Shown here one piece after another: positions 1-8,327 of a stretch of DNA of 33,512 nt. The notes under the pieces were generated by a model. That model ran no database searches. It saw only the letters and a program-made list of their open reading frames with translations, and had not been told where the DNA came from. The stretch comes from Colwellia sp. Lineage in GTDB: Bacteria > Pseudomonadota > Gammaproteobacteria > Enterobacterales > Alteromonadaceae. The first letter of the stretch is position 1; every line of letters begins with the position of its first letter. The stretch spans positions 1-33,512 of the forward strand of contig JAHDIK010000027.1 of NCBI GenBank assembly GCA_020630795.1, written 5' to 3'. Position numbers and translations under genes: made by a program.

Positions 1-443
1 AACCCTACATGGGTATTAATAATAGGCAGTTACACAGATTTAGTTACAGGGTCATTGTTTGTATATGGTTCGTTATTCTTCGTGAGGTTATTGTGTTAAA
101 CATTAAACTAAAGTTAAAAGTTAGCCCACTTGTATAACTAGAATTCAGTATAAGACTTTCCTTTCAAGATGTACCAGCCTTCTAATTCGTCTCGTTCCAA
201 CCAAAATTTAACAATGTTCTTTTCACTCCATCATGACTAATGAGCGGTTATTTTTAATTAATTGAAAATTAATTAAAATTTATATAGTAGTTTTTACTTG
301 TTAAAGCGTCTGTATACTTGATACATTTTTTAGTCACTCGAGCTATCGATTTTATATCGACGTTTGTATTTAATTCAGTTGAGTGAAAATAATTTTGTAT
401 AAAGATCGCCTTAATAATAACTACAAGTGTCATTGGAGATACG
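1..443. other. Gene-free AT-rich region upstream of the sigma factor gene
   Basis: No convincing coding sequence was found on either strand. A short open frame at 269-463 (minus) has no recognisable domain and overlaps the sigma factor start, so it is not called. The stretch should hold the promoter of the sigma/anti-sigma/receptor operon, but no clear -35/-10 pair is visible, as would be expected if an ECF-type sigma recognises it. The only notable structure is the AT-only palindrome at 252-278. A TATCGA direct repeat lies around 343-360. Confidence 0.6.
252..278. repeat. AT-rich palindrome upstream of the ECF sigma operon
   Basis: Two 12-bp arms, TTTTAATTAATT at 252-263 and AATTAATTAAAA at 267-278, are perfect inverted repeats around a GAA spacer. 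They lie about 165 bp upstream of the sigma factor start. The pure A/T composition makes chance more likely than for a GC-containing repeat. An operator or an UP-like element are possible roles, and neither is proven. Confidence 0.4.
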
Positions 444-1037
444 GTGAATTTACAAAACAACAATAATCACGAGGTTAATGAAGAAGAGTCGATAAAAAAT
501 ATCTTTAATCGCTTCAAGTCGTCATTAAAATATTTTATTTCTGGTTATGTCATAAACCCACAAGATGTGGATGATGTCTGCCAAGAAACCTTTTTACGTA
601 CATATAAATCATCGTTGGAAAAAGAAATCAAATCGCCAAAATCATTCATGTTTAGAGTGGCGAAAAATTTGATTTTTTCTGATTTTAGAAAGGCATCTAC
701 TCAATTAAGTGAATACGTTGAAAATATTGATGTCATTGATTCATCTATGGAGTTAGATGACTTAGAAAATAACGTTTTAGCTCAAGAAAAGTTAGGTGTA
801 ATGTGTGAAGCTATCGCTGCTTTACCTAACAAATGTCGTCAAGTTGTTATCATGCGTAAAGTCTATGGACTGTCTACTAAAGATATTGCTGTAAGAATGA
901 ATATTAGTACAAGTACGGTTAGCAATTACATCACCCGAGGAATGTGCGCGTATAACGACGCGGTTACCCACTACAATAATGAAGATTCTAATGAGAAAGA
1001 AAATACTATCCCTGTTAAATCAAGGGGCGCATTATGA
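444..1037 (+). CDS. FecI-like ECF RNA polymerase sigma factor
   Basis: A 197-aa sigma-70 family protein of the extracytoplasmic-function type. Region 2 spans about residues 25-85, including the DVDDVCQETFLRTY segment typical of the core-binding helix, followed by the SPKSFMFRVAKNLIFSDFRK stretch. Region 4 spans about 128-178, with a helix-turn-helix around LSTKDIAVRMNISTSTVSNYI. No region 1 or 3 is present, as expected for ECF factors. The start is a GTG preceded by GGAGA (435-439) at good spacing. The stop overlaps the ATG of the FecR-like gene by 4 nt (ATGA), so the two are translationally coupled. By analogy with FecI it would direct core polymerase to the receptor promoter when the receptor signals. 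The target promoter cannot be identified here. Confidence 0.93.
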   Translation: MNLQNNNNHEVNEEESIKNIFNRFKSSLKYFISGYVINPQDVDDVCQETFLRTYKSSLEKEIKSPKSFMFRVAKNLIFSDFRKASTQLSEYVENIDVIDSSMELDDLENNVLAQEKLGVMCEAIAALPNKCRQVVIMRKVYGLSTKDIAVRMNISTSTVSNYITRGMCAYNDAVTHYNNEDSNEKENTIPVKSRGAL

Positions 1038-2224
1038 ATGAAACGGTAAAAGGTTTTACGAATAGAACTATTATCAATCAAGAGGCTGCGCAATGGGTAC
1101 TGTTGGTTGAAGATACACCAAAATTATCTAAAAAACAGATAGAAGACCTTAACAACTGGGTTGCAACGAGTGAGGTTCATCGTGAATGCTTGGAGTCTAT
1201 GGCCCAGTCGTGGGGAGAAATGGACTTGTTGTCCAAGGTCATGTTGCCACAAGAAATGAGAAAACCTTCATTTTTAGCCGTTACCTGTTCATATGCTTTA
1301 ATGCCTTTTTTGGCTTTTTATTCGTTAATTTGCGCAACTATTGAAAAAAGCAAAGCTTTACTTCGACCGCTAGTTGCAGCTCCTTTGCTGTTAGTAGGAT
1401 TAATAGTTGTTATATTGGTTAGTCAACCTGAGGGCTCAAATAATAACTTTATTATTGCAACCCATATAGGCGAAAACAAAAGCCATATAATGCCTGATGG
1501 TTCAACATTGTGGTTGAATAGCAGTACTAAAATAGCAGTTCAATACAGTGATGCTTTTCGTCGCATAAAGCTACTTGAGGGGGAAGCCCACTTCGAGGTT
1601 GCCAAAGATCCATCTCGACCATTTGAGGTGTATGCTGATGATCGTTTAGTTAGAGCAATTGGTACTGCGTTTTCTGTTCATAAAGTTGATGATAATATTG
1701 AGGTTATTGTTAGTGAAGGCACTGTTGAATTGGCTGTAATAGACAATACTCTGGTGGTAATCCCTGATGACTTTCAACAGGTTGCAATAGAAAATAATTT
1801 CACCGCTAAAAGTAGTGATAAAGAATTGAGTCCAATACAAACACAAGTAACTCCACAACCTGCCAAAGTGAAAAAAATACTTGCAAAACTAACCGCAGGG
1901 CAACGAATAAGTATTCCCGTTGAACATGAAAAGATTAGTGATGTGGTAGAGCTTGATAAAAGCGAAGTGACACGCTCTCTTTCTTGGAAGGAAGGTAAGT
2001 TGGTTTTTGCTGGCGAATCACTCGAAGACGTTATTCAAGAAATTATCCGTCATACTAAAGTGCAAATTGATGTGCTTGATCCCCAGTTAAAATCGATGCG
2101 TATAGGTGGTCAATTCCAAGTAGGTGAAACTGATACTTTATTTTATGTTCTGGAATCCGGCTTTGGCATTAGTGTCGATAAAGTGAATGAACATCATGTT
2201 CAACTTCGATTAAAAGAAAAATAA
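1034..2224 (+). CDS. FecR-family anti-sigma factor / transmembrane sensor
   Basis: A 396-aa FecR-like protein that would pass the signal from the outer-membrane receptor to the sigma factor. Residues about 15-65 form the N-terminal DUF4880-type sigma-binding region (EAAQWVLLVED, with a conserved helix ending EMAxSWG-like). Hydrophobic segments lie at about 80-102 and 113-130. The periplasmic FecR domain follows at about 142-235 (HIMPDGSTLWLNSSTKI, LLEGEAHFEV, GTAFSVH). After a polar linker, the C-terminal STN-binding domain spans about 315-393 (LSWKEGKLVFAGESLEDVI). It overlaps the sigma gene by 4 nt and precedes the receptor by 5 nt. Two hydrophobic stretches instead of the usual single membrane pass are odd and affect the predicted topology. 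Confidence 0.92.
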   Translation: MNETVKGFTNRTIINQEAAQWVLLVEDTPKLSKKQIEDLNNWVATSEVHRECLESMAQSWGEMDLLSKVMLPQEMRKPSFLAVTCSYALMPFLAFYSLICATIEKSKALLRPLVAAPLLLVGLIVVILVSQPEGSNNNFIIATHIGENKSHIMPDGSTLWLNSSTKIAVQYSDAFRRIKLLEGEAHFEVAKDPSRPFEVYADDRLVRAIGTAFSVHKVDDNIEVIVSEGTVELAVIDNTLVVIPDDFQQVAIENNFTAKSSDKELSPIQTQVTPQPAKVKKILAKLTAGQRISIPVEHEKISDVVELDKSEVTRSLSWKEGKLVFAGESLEDVIQEIIRHTKVQIDVLDPQLKSMRIGGQFQVGETDTLFYVLESGFGISVDKVNEHHVQLRLKEK

Positions 2225-2229
2225 AAATT

Positions 2230-5200
2230 TTGAATAGTAGATTCTTATTATTCGTGCGTCTTGTTAAACGACAGGTTAATAAGACGTTTATAGTTACTGG
2301 CTTATTAAGCATGCTTTTGCTGGGATTCAATGTTACAGCTCAAGAGACAAACAAGGTACTCGAAAAATATGATGTAGATATTGCCGAGCAACCTTTGAGT
2401 CAAGCGCTTAATGAGCTATCTGATATCGGCAAGATTTCATTTCTATTCCCTTATGACCTCGTTAAAGAAAAAGAAAGTACCTCTGTTCAAGGTAACTACA
2501 CTATCCAACAAGCTCTGAACTTGTTGTTGGTGAATACAAACCTTGAAGGAGAACTCTCTGGTAAAAGAGCTTTTCTAATAAAGCCTTTAACAATTAATAA
2601 AAATAATTCGGGGACAGAACAAATGAATCACCAAAAAACACTTCTGGCAACAATTTTTACAATGATGTTTTCATCTACATCAGGCGCCGAAGAAGTAACA
2701 GAACCAAAAGCTAAAGGTAATGAAGCACAAGCAGGAATAGAGGTTATCGAAGTACGAGGAATTTTAGGGAGTATGAAAGCTGCTGCTTTACTTAAACGTA
2801 CAGACGGTCGAATTGTTGATGCAATCGTAGCTGAAGACATTGGTAAGTTACCAGACAATAACATAGCAGAAGCACTTCAACGTATATCAGGTGTATCAAT
2901 TAATACAGACTTTGGTGTTGGTAGTAGTGTTTCTATTCGAGGTTTATCGCAAAACCGTGTTGAATTGAATGGTCGTTCAACGGTTGGTGATTCTCGTGAT
3001 GGCGTAAGTATGGAAGACTTTCCATCAAGTTTTTTAAAGTCAGTGTCGGTCGTTAAGTCACCTACAGCTGATATGATTGAAGGGGCTTTGGGGGGAACGG
3101 TTAGTATGGAAACCGTAAGCCCTTTAGAATTTGATGAGATGAAAGGGGCACTCTCTTTAGATTTTGAATACGCTGATAAAACTGAAAACTGGGCACCTAT
3201 TTTTAATGCTTCTGTAGGCAATAGTTGGGAGTTGGGGGATGCAGGTAGCTTTGGAGCAATGCTACTGGTTTCATATCAAGATCGCGAAATTCGTCAGGAC
3301 GAATATTCAAACCGTTTAAGAGTGTATCAGGAAGATGCTGGTGGCGCTGGAGTTATAGGAAATGGTAATACGCCCAGTGGTGGTTATGTTGCTAGAGACC
3401 AAAACCGTGTTGAGCAATTTGTAGAAGATCGTGAACGCACTGCCTACAACCTTCAAATGGAGTGGGCTCCTGCTTCTGGAGAGGGTAGTGTCTATTTAGA
3501 TCTTGCGTTTACAAAGCGTGATGGACAACAAGCGGGTAACTCAATTCTTGATGTGGGTGGTAGCCGTTTATATAGTGCAAATACAACACAAGACGCTAAT
3601 GGTCAGTTAAATAATTTTACAACGACTGGTGCTTTTACCATCCCTAAAACATGGAGTGATTTTCGCAAAACCGATTCGTTTACTCATGCACTAGGCGGAA
3701 AATGGAATTTGTCAGATACAGTGACAATATCGGGTGAGATTTCGGTTGCCTCGTCTGAAAGTTATAATCCAGATACAGAGTTTAATTTAAGACCGGTAAA
3801 TAAAACAAATTGGACAGAATGGGCTGAACAATACGACCCCGCGACAAGCGGAACTTATGATGGTGATTGTAGGGCTAATTTTGATTGTCGTCATACGGTA
3901 AATGCTGCTCTTAGTCAGTCAGGAGAAAAAGTACCTTCAGTTATATATAACGATCCAAATGTCTATCTAAACTCTGAAAATTTAGCGATTCGCGCATTTT
4001 GGTTTGAAGGTAAAACAACTAAGAATGATGAAACAGCGGCTCGTTTTGATATTGAAATTATTGAGCCTATGGGTATCGAATGGCTATCTTCACTAGACGC
4101 TGGCGTTCGTGTAACAAAACGTGACTTTGGTTATGATGAGCAAACATTCAGGTTTAACGATATCTACAAAAATGCCTTTGCAGGTCAAGGAACAGCAAAC
4201 GAAAAGCCCGTAGCATTTTGGATTGATGACTTTGTTGCGCTGTTCCCTGATACGTTTGAGGTGGTTTCTCACGCTAACTCGTTTAAACAATCTGGATTGT
4301 CGGGTCAAAATGATTTACTCGCATACAATACATACCGTGGGGACTTATTAGCAAATCCGGAAGCCACATTTGATCGAGTTAACCAGTTACTCGCAGGTAC
4401 AAATTTAGCTGTAGCTGGTGGTTTGCACGACAATACACAACGTATAGATGAGTCTTATCGTGATATCACAGAAGATACTGCTGCTATTTATGTATCAGCT
4501 AACATCGATTTTGACGATTTAACTGGTATTATCGGAGCTCGTTATGTAACCACAGATCTCGATTCTGGTTACTTAGATAATGGTCAATTCGTTTCAAATA
4601 AAAATGACTATTCTGATTTATTACCAAGTGTAAACCTTACTTATTCAATTTCTGATGAAACGCAATTACGTTTTGCAGCAGCAAAAGTTATGCGTCGCGC
4701 AGATTTCAACGACTTAAGCCCGTCACTAGATGCAGATGGTTTTGCGGTAACAGCTACATCAGGTTCTGCAACATTGGAACCGCACCGTGCAACACAATAC
4801 GATTTATCTATAGAGCATTATTATGGCGATAGTAATATCGTATCGTTAGCTATTTTTTATAAAGATGTTAAATCATTTTTATCTCAAACTTCTAGCTGTT
4901 TAGCCAATGCAAAAACGCTAGGTCAGAATGTGACTGAATGGCAAAACGTTTGTAAGTTAAGCCAAGCAGGTGTAGATAATGAAAATGTTGAAACATTTAC
5001 CGCTAGCGATATTCCGGCTGGTATTGATCCTATGTTGTATGTTGAGGGTGTCCGTGACAATGGTTTAACCGGTATTAATACCGCACAAACGACTAATGGT
5101 AAAAATGGTTCAATACAAGGAGTTGAAGCATCTATTCAACAAAGTTTAGACTTTTTGCCAGGTTTAGGTTTCAGCGCAAACTACACCTTTGCAGACAGCG

Positions 5201-5610
5201 AACAACCAAATGGAAGTACATTACTTGATGTGTCTGAAAATACTTTCAACGGACAAATCTATTGGGAGAATGATGCGTTTCAAGTTCGGTTAGCTTATAA
5301 CTATCGTTCTCGCTACTTAGCAACAGAAGATGAACGCTTGATTGCGACTATTGGTGCTTTAGCACTTGATAGTTCAACAAATGAAGAAAGTGATCCGCTT
5401 TTCGACCCAACGGCCGGTAATAACTATCGTGAAGATAGAGGACAATTTGATTTCTCAGCAAGTTGGGATGTTAATGAAAACCTAACTTTAGTCACTAACG
5501 TAACTAATCTTACGGGTGAACCATCACTATTTTCTACTGAGCTAGGTAGTACGTGGAAATGGAATGAAGCAGATCGTCGTTTAACATTTGGTGTTCGTGC
5601 TAAGTTTTAG
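2230..5610 (+). CDS. TonB-dependent outer-membrane receptor with STN signalling domain
   Basis: An 1126-aa receptor. A signal peptide is likely in residues 1-37, ending VTAQ. A secretin/TonB short N-terminal (STN) domain follows at about 46-120 (DIAEQPLSQALNELSDIGKI). A TonB-box-like segment IEVIEVRG lies at 170-177. The plug is at about 190-310 (KLPDNNIAEALQRISGVSI, SIRGLSQNRVELNGR), and the 22-strand-type barrel runs to the terminal RAKF. General form resembles the Caulobacter/Xanthomonas TonB receptor family often used for glycans, but the substrate cannot be read from sequence. The first codon is TTG with no good ribosome site. A second in-frame ATG at 2623 (Met132) follows a GGGGA motif and begins a second signal-peptide-like segment. 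The gene is third in the sigma/FecR operon and ends before a strong terminator. Confidence 0.93.
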   Translation: MNSRFLLFVRLVKRQVNKTFIVTGLLSMLLLGFNVTAQETNKVLEKYDVDIAEQPLSQALNELSDIGKISFLFPYDLVKEKESTSVQGNYTIQQALNLLLVNTNLEGELSGKRAFLIKPLTINKNNSGTEQMNHQKTLLATIFTMMFSSTSGAEEVTEPKAKGNEAQAGIEVIEVRGILGSMKAAALLKRTDGRIVDAIVAEDIGKLPDNNIAEALQRISGVSINTDFGVGSSVSIRGLSQNRVELNGRSTVGDSRDGVSMEDFPSSFLKSVSVVKSPTADMIEGALGGTVSMETVSPLEFDEMKGALSLDFEYADKTENWAPIFNASVGNSWELGDAGSFGAMLLVSYQDREIRQDEYSNRLRVYQEDAGGAGVIGNGNTPSGGYVARDQNRVEQFVEDRERTAYNLQMEWAPASGEGSVYLDLAFTKRDGQQAGNSILDVGGSRLYSANTTQDANGQLNNFTTTGAFTIPKTWSDFRKTDSFTHALGGKWNLSDTVTISGEISVASSESYNPDTEFNLRPVNKTNWTEWAEQYDPATSGTYDGDCRANFDCRHTVNAALSQSGEKVPSVIYNDPNVYLNSENLAIRAFWFEGKTTKNDETAARFDIEIIEPMGIEWLSSLDAGVRVTKRDFGYDEQTFRFNDIYKNAFAGQGTANEKPVAFWIDDFVALFPDTFEVVSHANSFKQSGLSGQNDLLAYNTYRGDLLANPEATFDRVNQLLAGTNLAVAGGLHDNTQRIDESYRDITEDTAAIYVSANIDFDDLTGIIGARYVTTDLDSGYLDNGQFVSNKNDYSDLLPSVNLTYSISDETQLRFAAAKVMRRADFNDLSPSLDADGFAVTATSGSATLEPHRATQYDLSIEHYYGDSNIVSLAIFYKDVKSFLSQTSSCLANAKTLGQNVTEWQNVCKLSQAGVDNENVETFTASDIPAGIDPMLYVEGVRDNGLTGINTAQTTNGKNGSIQGVEASIQQSLDFLPGLGFSANYTFADSEQPNGSTLLDVSENTFNGQIYWENDAFQVRLAYNYRSRYLATEDERLIATIGALALDSSTNEESDPLFDPTAGNNYREDRGQFDFSASWDVNENLTLVTNVTNLTGEPSLFSTELGSTWKWNEADRRLTFGVRAKF

Positions 5611-5637
5611 TATTCGCACGGTTTATTAATCAGCGAT

Positions 5638-5665
5638 AAAAAGCCTATTGAAAAATAGGCTTTTT
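5638..5665. terminator. Bidirectional rho-independent terminator between the receptor gene and bcp
   Basis: A 12-bp perfect stem, AAAAAGCCTATT (5638-5649) and AATAGGCTTTTT (5654-5665), with a 4-nt loop. It is flanked by A and T runs, so it can act on both converging transcripts. Confidence 0.9.
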
Positions 5666-5676
5666 ATTTTAACGGT

Positions 5677-6144
5677 TTACTGATTGAGAATATCTAGAAC
5701 CACTTCATGGTGATTCTTTGTTTTAAATTTATTGAATACATGACTAATTTTTCCGTCTAATCCAATTAAAAAACTTAATCGATGAATTCCATCATACTCT
5801 TTTCCCATGAATTTCTTTAATCCCCAAACACCAAAGTCGTCAGCAACTTTATGTTCTGGATCAGACAGCAATGTAAAGTTAAGTTCATCTCTAACGCAAA
5901 ACTTTGCCAAACGTTTCGGCTCATCAGGGCTAATACCAAATACTACTGTATTCAAGTTATCTAATTCTGTTTTGCTGTCTCTCAAGCCTTGGGCTTGAAC
6001 TGTGCAACCAGGTGTCATTGCTTTTGGGTAAAAGTATACGAGTACTTGCTTTTTACCAATGTACGACGCTAAAGAAACTTCGTTTTCGTTTTCATCAAGA
6101 AGTGTGAAAAGAGGCGCTTGTTCACCTACTGTAATTGTTTTCAT
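5677..6144 (-). CDS. bcp: Thioredoxin-dependent peroxiredoxin, Bcp/PrxQ family
   Basis: A 155-aa peroxiredoxin, the usual length for Bcp, that would reduce hydrogen and organic peroxides in the cytoplasm. The peroxidatic motif is clear: VLVYFYPKAMTPGCT, with Cys47 and the preceding Pro/Thr. The position five residues later, where E. coli Bcp has its second cysteine (TPGCTVQACGLRD), is Gln here (Gln52). A different cysteine, Cys83 (KRLAKFCVRDEL), sits 36 residues after Cys47. That is the spacing of the alpha-3-type PrxQ pair as described for the Xanthomonas enzyme, so an intramolecular Cys47-Cys83 disulfide is a reasonable inference. It follows gcvR on the same strand, as in E. coli, and ends against the shared terminator. 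Confidence 0.95.
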   Translation of the reverse strand: MKTITVGEQAPLFTLLDENENEVSLASYIGKKQVLVYFYPKAMTPGCTVQAQGLRDSKTELDNLNTVVFGISPDEPKRLAKFCVRDELNFTLLSDPEHKVADDFGVWGLKKFMGKEYDGIHRLSFLIGLDGKISHVFNKFKTKNHHEVVLDILNQ

Positions 6145-6177
6145 GATTCACCTTATATTGGATAAATGATTGATGAT

Positions 6178-6714
6178 TTAAAAGTCGGATAACAAATTTG
6201 AATTGGCTAACTTAATACAACCTTGAACACCTATTTGCTCACAAAGTTCAATAAAGTCGCCCTCTAACTTGTCCATACTTGTGTCTTTTGTCAACGCAAT
6301 ATGTATGGTTGCACGCATTTCATTTGTTTGAGGGTTAATGTCTGACTTCAATGAAGAAATGTCGATATGTCGGTTGGCAAAAAAGGCTGTTACTGCTTTT
6401 AAAACACCCGGCTGATCGATACCTGCGTATTCCACTTCGTAATGATGTGTAAATTTTTGCAGTTTATAACCAGAGGTACGCTTCATCATGGTGATAAGTT
6501 CAAGTTTTTGCGCAACGAGAGGTAACCGACTTTCAATTTGATTAATCGACTTTCCTGTACCTTTAAGTAGCATGATCAGGGTAAATTCGGTACCGAATAT
6601 TGCCATACGACTGTCAATAATATTGCATTCACATTCGCTCGTAAGTTTAATGATTTCGCTTACACTTCCTGTGCGGTCGGATCCCATGGCGTTTAATACT
6701 AAATACTGAGACAT
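6178..6714 (-). CDS. gcvR: GcvR, glycine cleavage system repressor (two ACT domains)
   Basis: A GcvR-type regulator of about 178 aa with two ACT domains in tandem: first about residues 4-75 (YLVLNAMGSDRTGSVSEI), second about 90-165 (YEVEYAGIDQPGVLKAV). In E. coli GcvR binds GcvA and prevents activation of the gcvTHP operon when glycine is low; it does not bind DNA itself. The open frame continues to a further ATG at 6780. The ATG at 6714 is preferred because MSQYLVLNAMG matches the family's N terminus and the extra 22 residues do not. Ribosome-binding sites are weak at both. It is followed by bcp with a 33-nt gap, the same pair as in E. coli. Confidence 0.88.
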   Translation of the reverse strand: MSQYLVLNAMGSDRTGSVSEIIKLTSECECNIIDSRMAIFGTEFTLIMLLKGTGKSINQIESRLPLVAQKLELITMMKRTSGYKLQKFTHHYEVEYAGIDQPGVLKAVTAFFANRHIDISSLKSDINPQTNEMRATIHIALTKDTSMDKLEGDFIELCEQIGVQGCIKLANSNLLSDF

Positions 6715-7137
6715 GCAGAGAGGTAACCTTTTCGAATTAATGTGCAGTACGCTTGTAATTTGCGCGCTATTGTATCCCATATCATGTTCATTAGTACATA
6801 ATTTACCTTTTTAATACAATGTAATGAATTAATTACAATAAAATGGTATCGACTTCTTGTGTTTGTAAATGCAGGTAAGTACCATGGGCGCAGTGGTTTT
6901 TATGGGGTTTTTATTTACTTTTAGTGATATTCCTATGAGTTAAATGTCCTCATTTTATAATGAATATGAATGATTTAGTTTGAACTAAAGTCATTGTTTG
7001 TTATCAAATACCCCAGATTTTAACTTAGCAATTTAGGCTGTTGTAGCCATGCTAGAGTTACCCAAATAATGTAACGTTTTGATAATATAAAGTTTATCAA
7101 AACGCAGTAGATTCAGAGTGTATCCGCAGGAGTTTTA
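6715..7137. other. gcvR-bamC divergent intergenic region (no dapA)
   Basis: No coding sequence is visible. In E. coli and many relatives dapA lies between gcvR and bamC; here there is only AT-rich DNA with divergent promoters presumed for gcvR and bamC. The clearest structure is an 11-bp inverted repeat at 7075-7104 just upstream of bamC. Confidence 0.6.
7075..7104. repeat. 11-bp inverted repeat in the bamC upstream region
   Basis: Arms CGTTTTGATAA (7075-7085) and TTATCAAAACG (7094-7104) are perfectly complementary around an 8-nt spacer TATAAAGT. The element ends 33 nt before the bamC start codon and overlaps A/T-rich -10-like sequence. It could be an operator or a 5'-leader hairpin. It has no T-tract, so it is not a terminator. 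Confidence 0.55.
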
Positions 7138-8217
7138 ATGAATCGTAAGTATTTATATTTATCGCTATTAAGTTTATCGGTAGCGGCATGTAGTAGTGTT
7201 AGTAACAAGCAAGCTAACGGTGGTTTTGATTACGCTGACAAAAATGAAGTAGCACCTATTACGATTCCTGATGGTTTACTAAAACCTAGTCAAAAACCTG
7301 ATTTTTCTATACCGAATGTTGAAACAGAAGGTCCTGTTGGCGAGAACATGGATATTAGAGCACCATCACTTGTTTTACCTATTGCTGCGGCAACTCGTGT
7401 TGAAGGTAATGATGGCGAAGCAAAGGTTTGGTTTGATCAAGTATTAGACGACAAAAACCTTTTAGACTTTGTTCGAGGTGTGATTAAACAAGAAGCAGAA
7501 GAAGACAATGTTGAGTTGATTTCTGTGAATGTAGACGACACGATTTTTGATTCAACATGGTACACAAGCCAGAAAGAATCAGGTGTAATTTTTAAAGAAA
7601 TTGATGAAACCGAAAAGGTAAGGTTTAGATATACATTAGGTACTAAACCACACGGCAGAAGTGTATCGGTAGAAGTTGAAGCTATTGAGTATATGAAAGA
7701 AGACGAGTCTGGTGTAACAACAAAGATGAATCCAATTGATAAGCACCGTTCTGAAATGGCCATGCTTAACTTGATTATTGGCGAAGTTGATTACAAATAC
7801 CGTCAAGTAAAACGTGAAAACATGTTAATGAAAGCGAACCAAGATATCGTGTCGCTTGAGACAAATGAAAGTGGTGAACCTGCTTATATTGTTGATATGG
7901 AAATGGATTTGTTATGGTCTAATATGCCATTATTCTTTGCAGATTATGGGTTTACAACGACGGATTTAAACGAAAGTAAAAATTTATACTACGTAGATTT
8001 TGTAAAACCAGGTACAGGTTTTTGGGACAGTATTTGGGGTGATGATAAGCCTCAGCTTGATTTAGCTGACGGAAAATATCGTTTTGACTTAGATGAAGTT
8101 GACGGTAAAACTGCAGTAACCATGCTTGATGAAGAGGGGGCAGCACTGCCTGTTGAAACATTAGAGAAGTTGTTACCATTAATGAAGAATGGTTTATCGT
8201 TTAAAGCCATAATGTAA
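7138..8217 (+). CDS. bamC: BamC, lipoprotein of the outer-membrane assembly complex
   Basis: A 359-aa lipoprotein (E. coli BamC is about 344 aa) and an accessory subunit of the BAM complex that inserts beta-barrel proteins. The signal peptide ends in a lipobox LSVAAC with lipidated Cys18. A low-complexity segment rich in Pro follows (about 38-75; IPDGLLKPSQKPDFSIPN), matching the BamC region that contacts BamD. Two helix-grip domains follow, at about 90-215 and 235-355. The start ATG has a good AGGAG site (7128-7132). It stands alone, with neither dapA before nor purC after, so it presumably uses its own promoter. It converges on the dapE operon across a shared terminator. Confidence 0.93.
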   Translation: MNRKYLYLSLLSLSVAACSSVSNKQANGGFDYADKNEVAPITIPDGLLKPSQKPDFSIPNVETEGPVGENMDIRAPSLVLPIAAATRVEGNDGEAKVWFDQVLDDKNLLDFVRGVIKQEAEEDNVELISVNVDDTIFDSTWYTSQKESGVIFKEIDETEKVRFRYTLGTKPHGRSVSVEVEAIEYMKEDESGVTTKMNPIDKHRSEMAMLNLIIGEVDYKYRQVKRENMLMKANQDIVSLETNESGEPAYIVDMEMDLLWSNMPLFFADYGFTTTDLNESKNLYYVDFVKPGTGFWDSIWGDDKPQLDLADGKYRFDLDEVDGKTAVTMLDEEGAALPVETLEKLLPLMKNGLSFKAIM

Positions 8218-8263
8218 CAGATGTAAGTTGCTCACGTTGTTGAGCTATGTGATATGTAAGATG

Positions 8264-8291
8264 AAAAAGCCCTGTTATTACAGGGCTTTTT
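8264..8291. terminator. Bidirectional terminator between bamC and the yffB-dapE operon
   Basis: A 12-bp perfect stem, AAAAAGCCCTGT (8264-8275) and ACAGGGCTTTTT (8280-8291), with loop TATT. A and T runs on both sides serve both converging transcripts. Confidence 0.9.
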
Positions 8292-8327
8292 GTTTTTATC
8301 ATATTTAAAATATTAGTTGGATTTACG

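Noticed and set aside
269..463. 64-codon open frame on the minus strand upstream of the sigma factor gene
   Set aside because: It has no recognisable domain, overlaps the sigma factor start and lies in AT-rich DNA where chance frames are expected; no ribosome site was seen.
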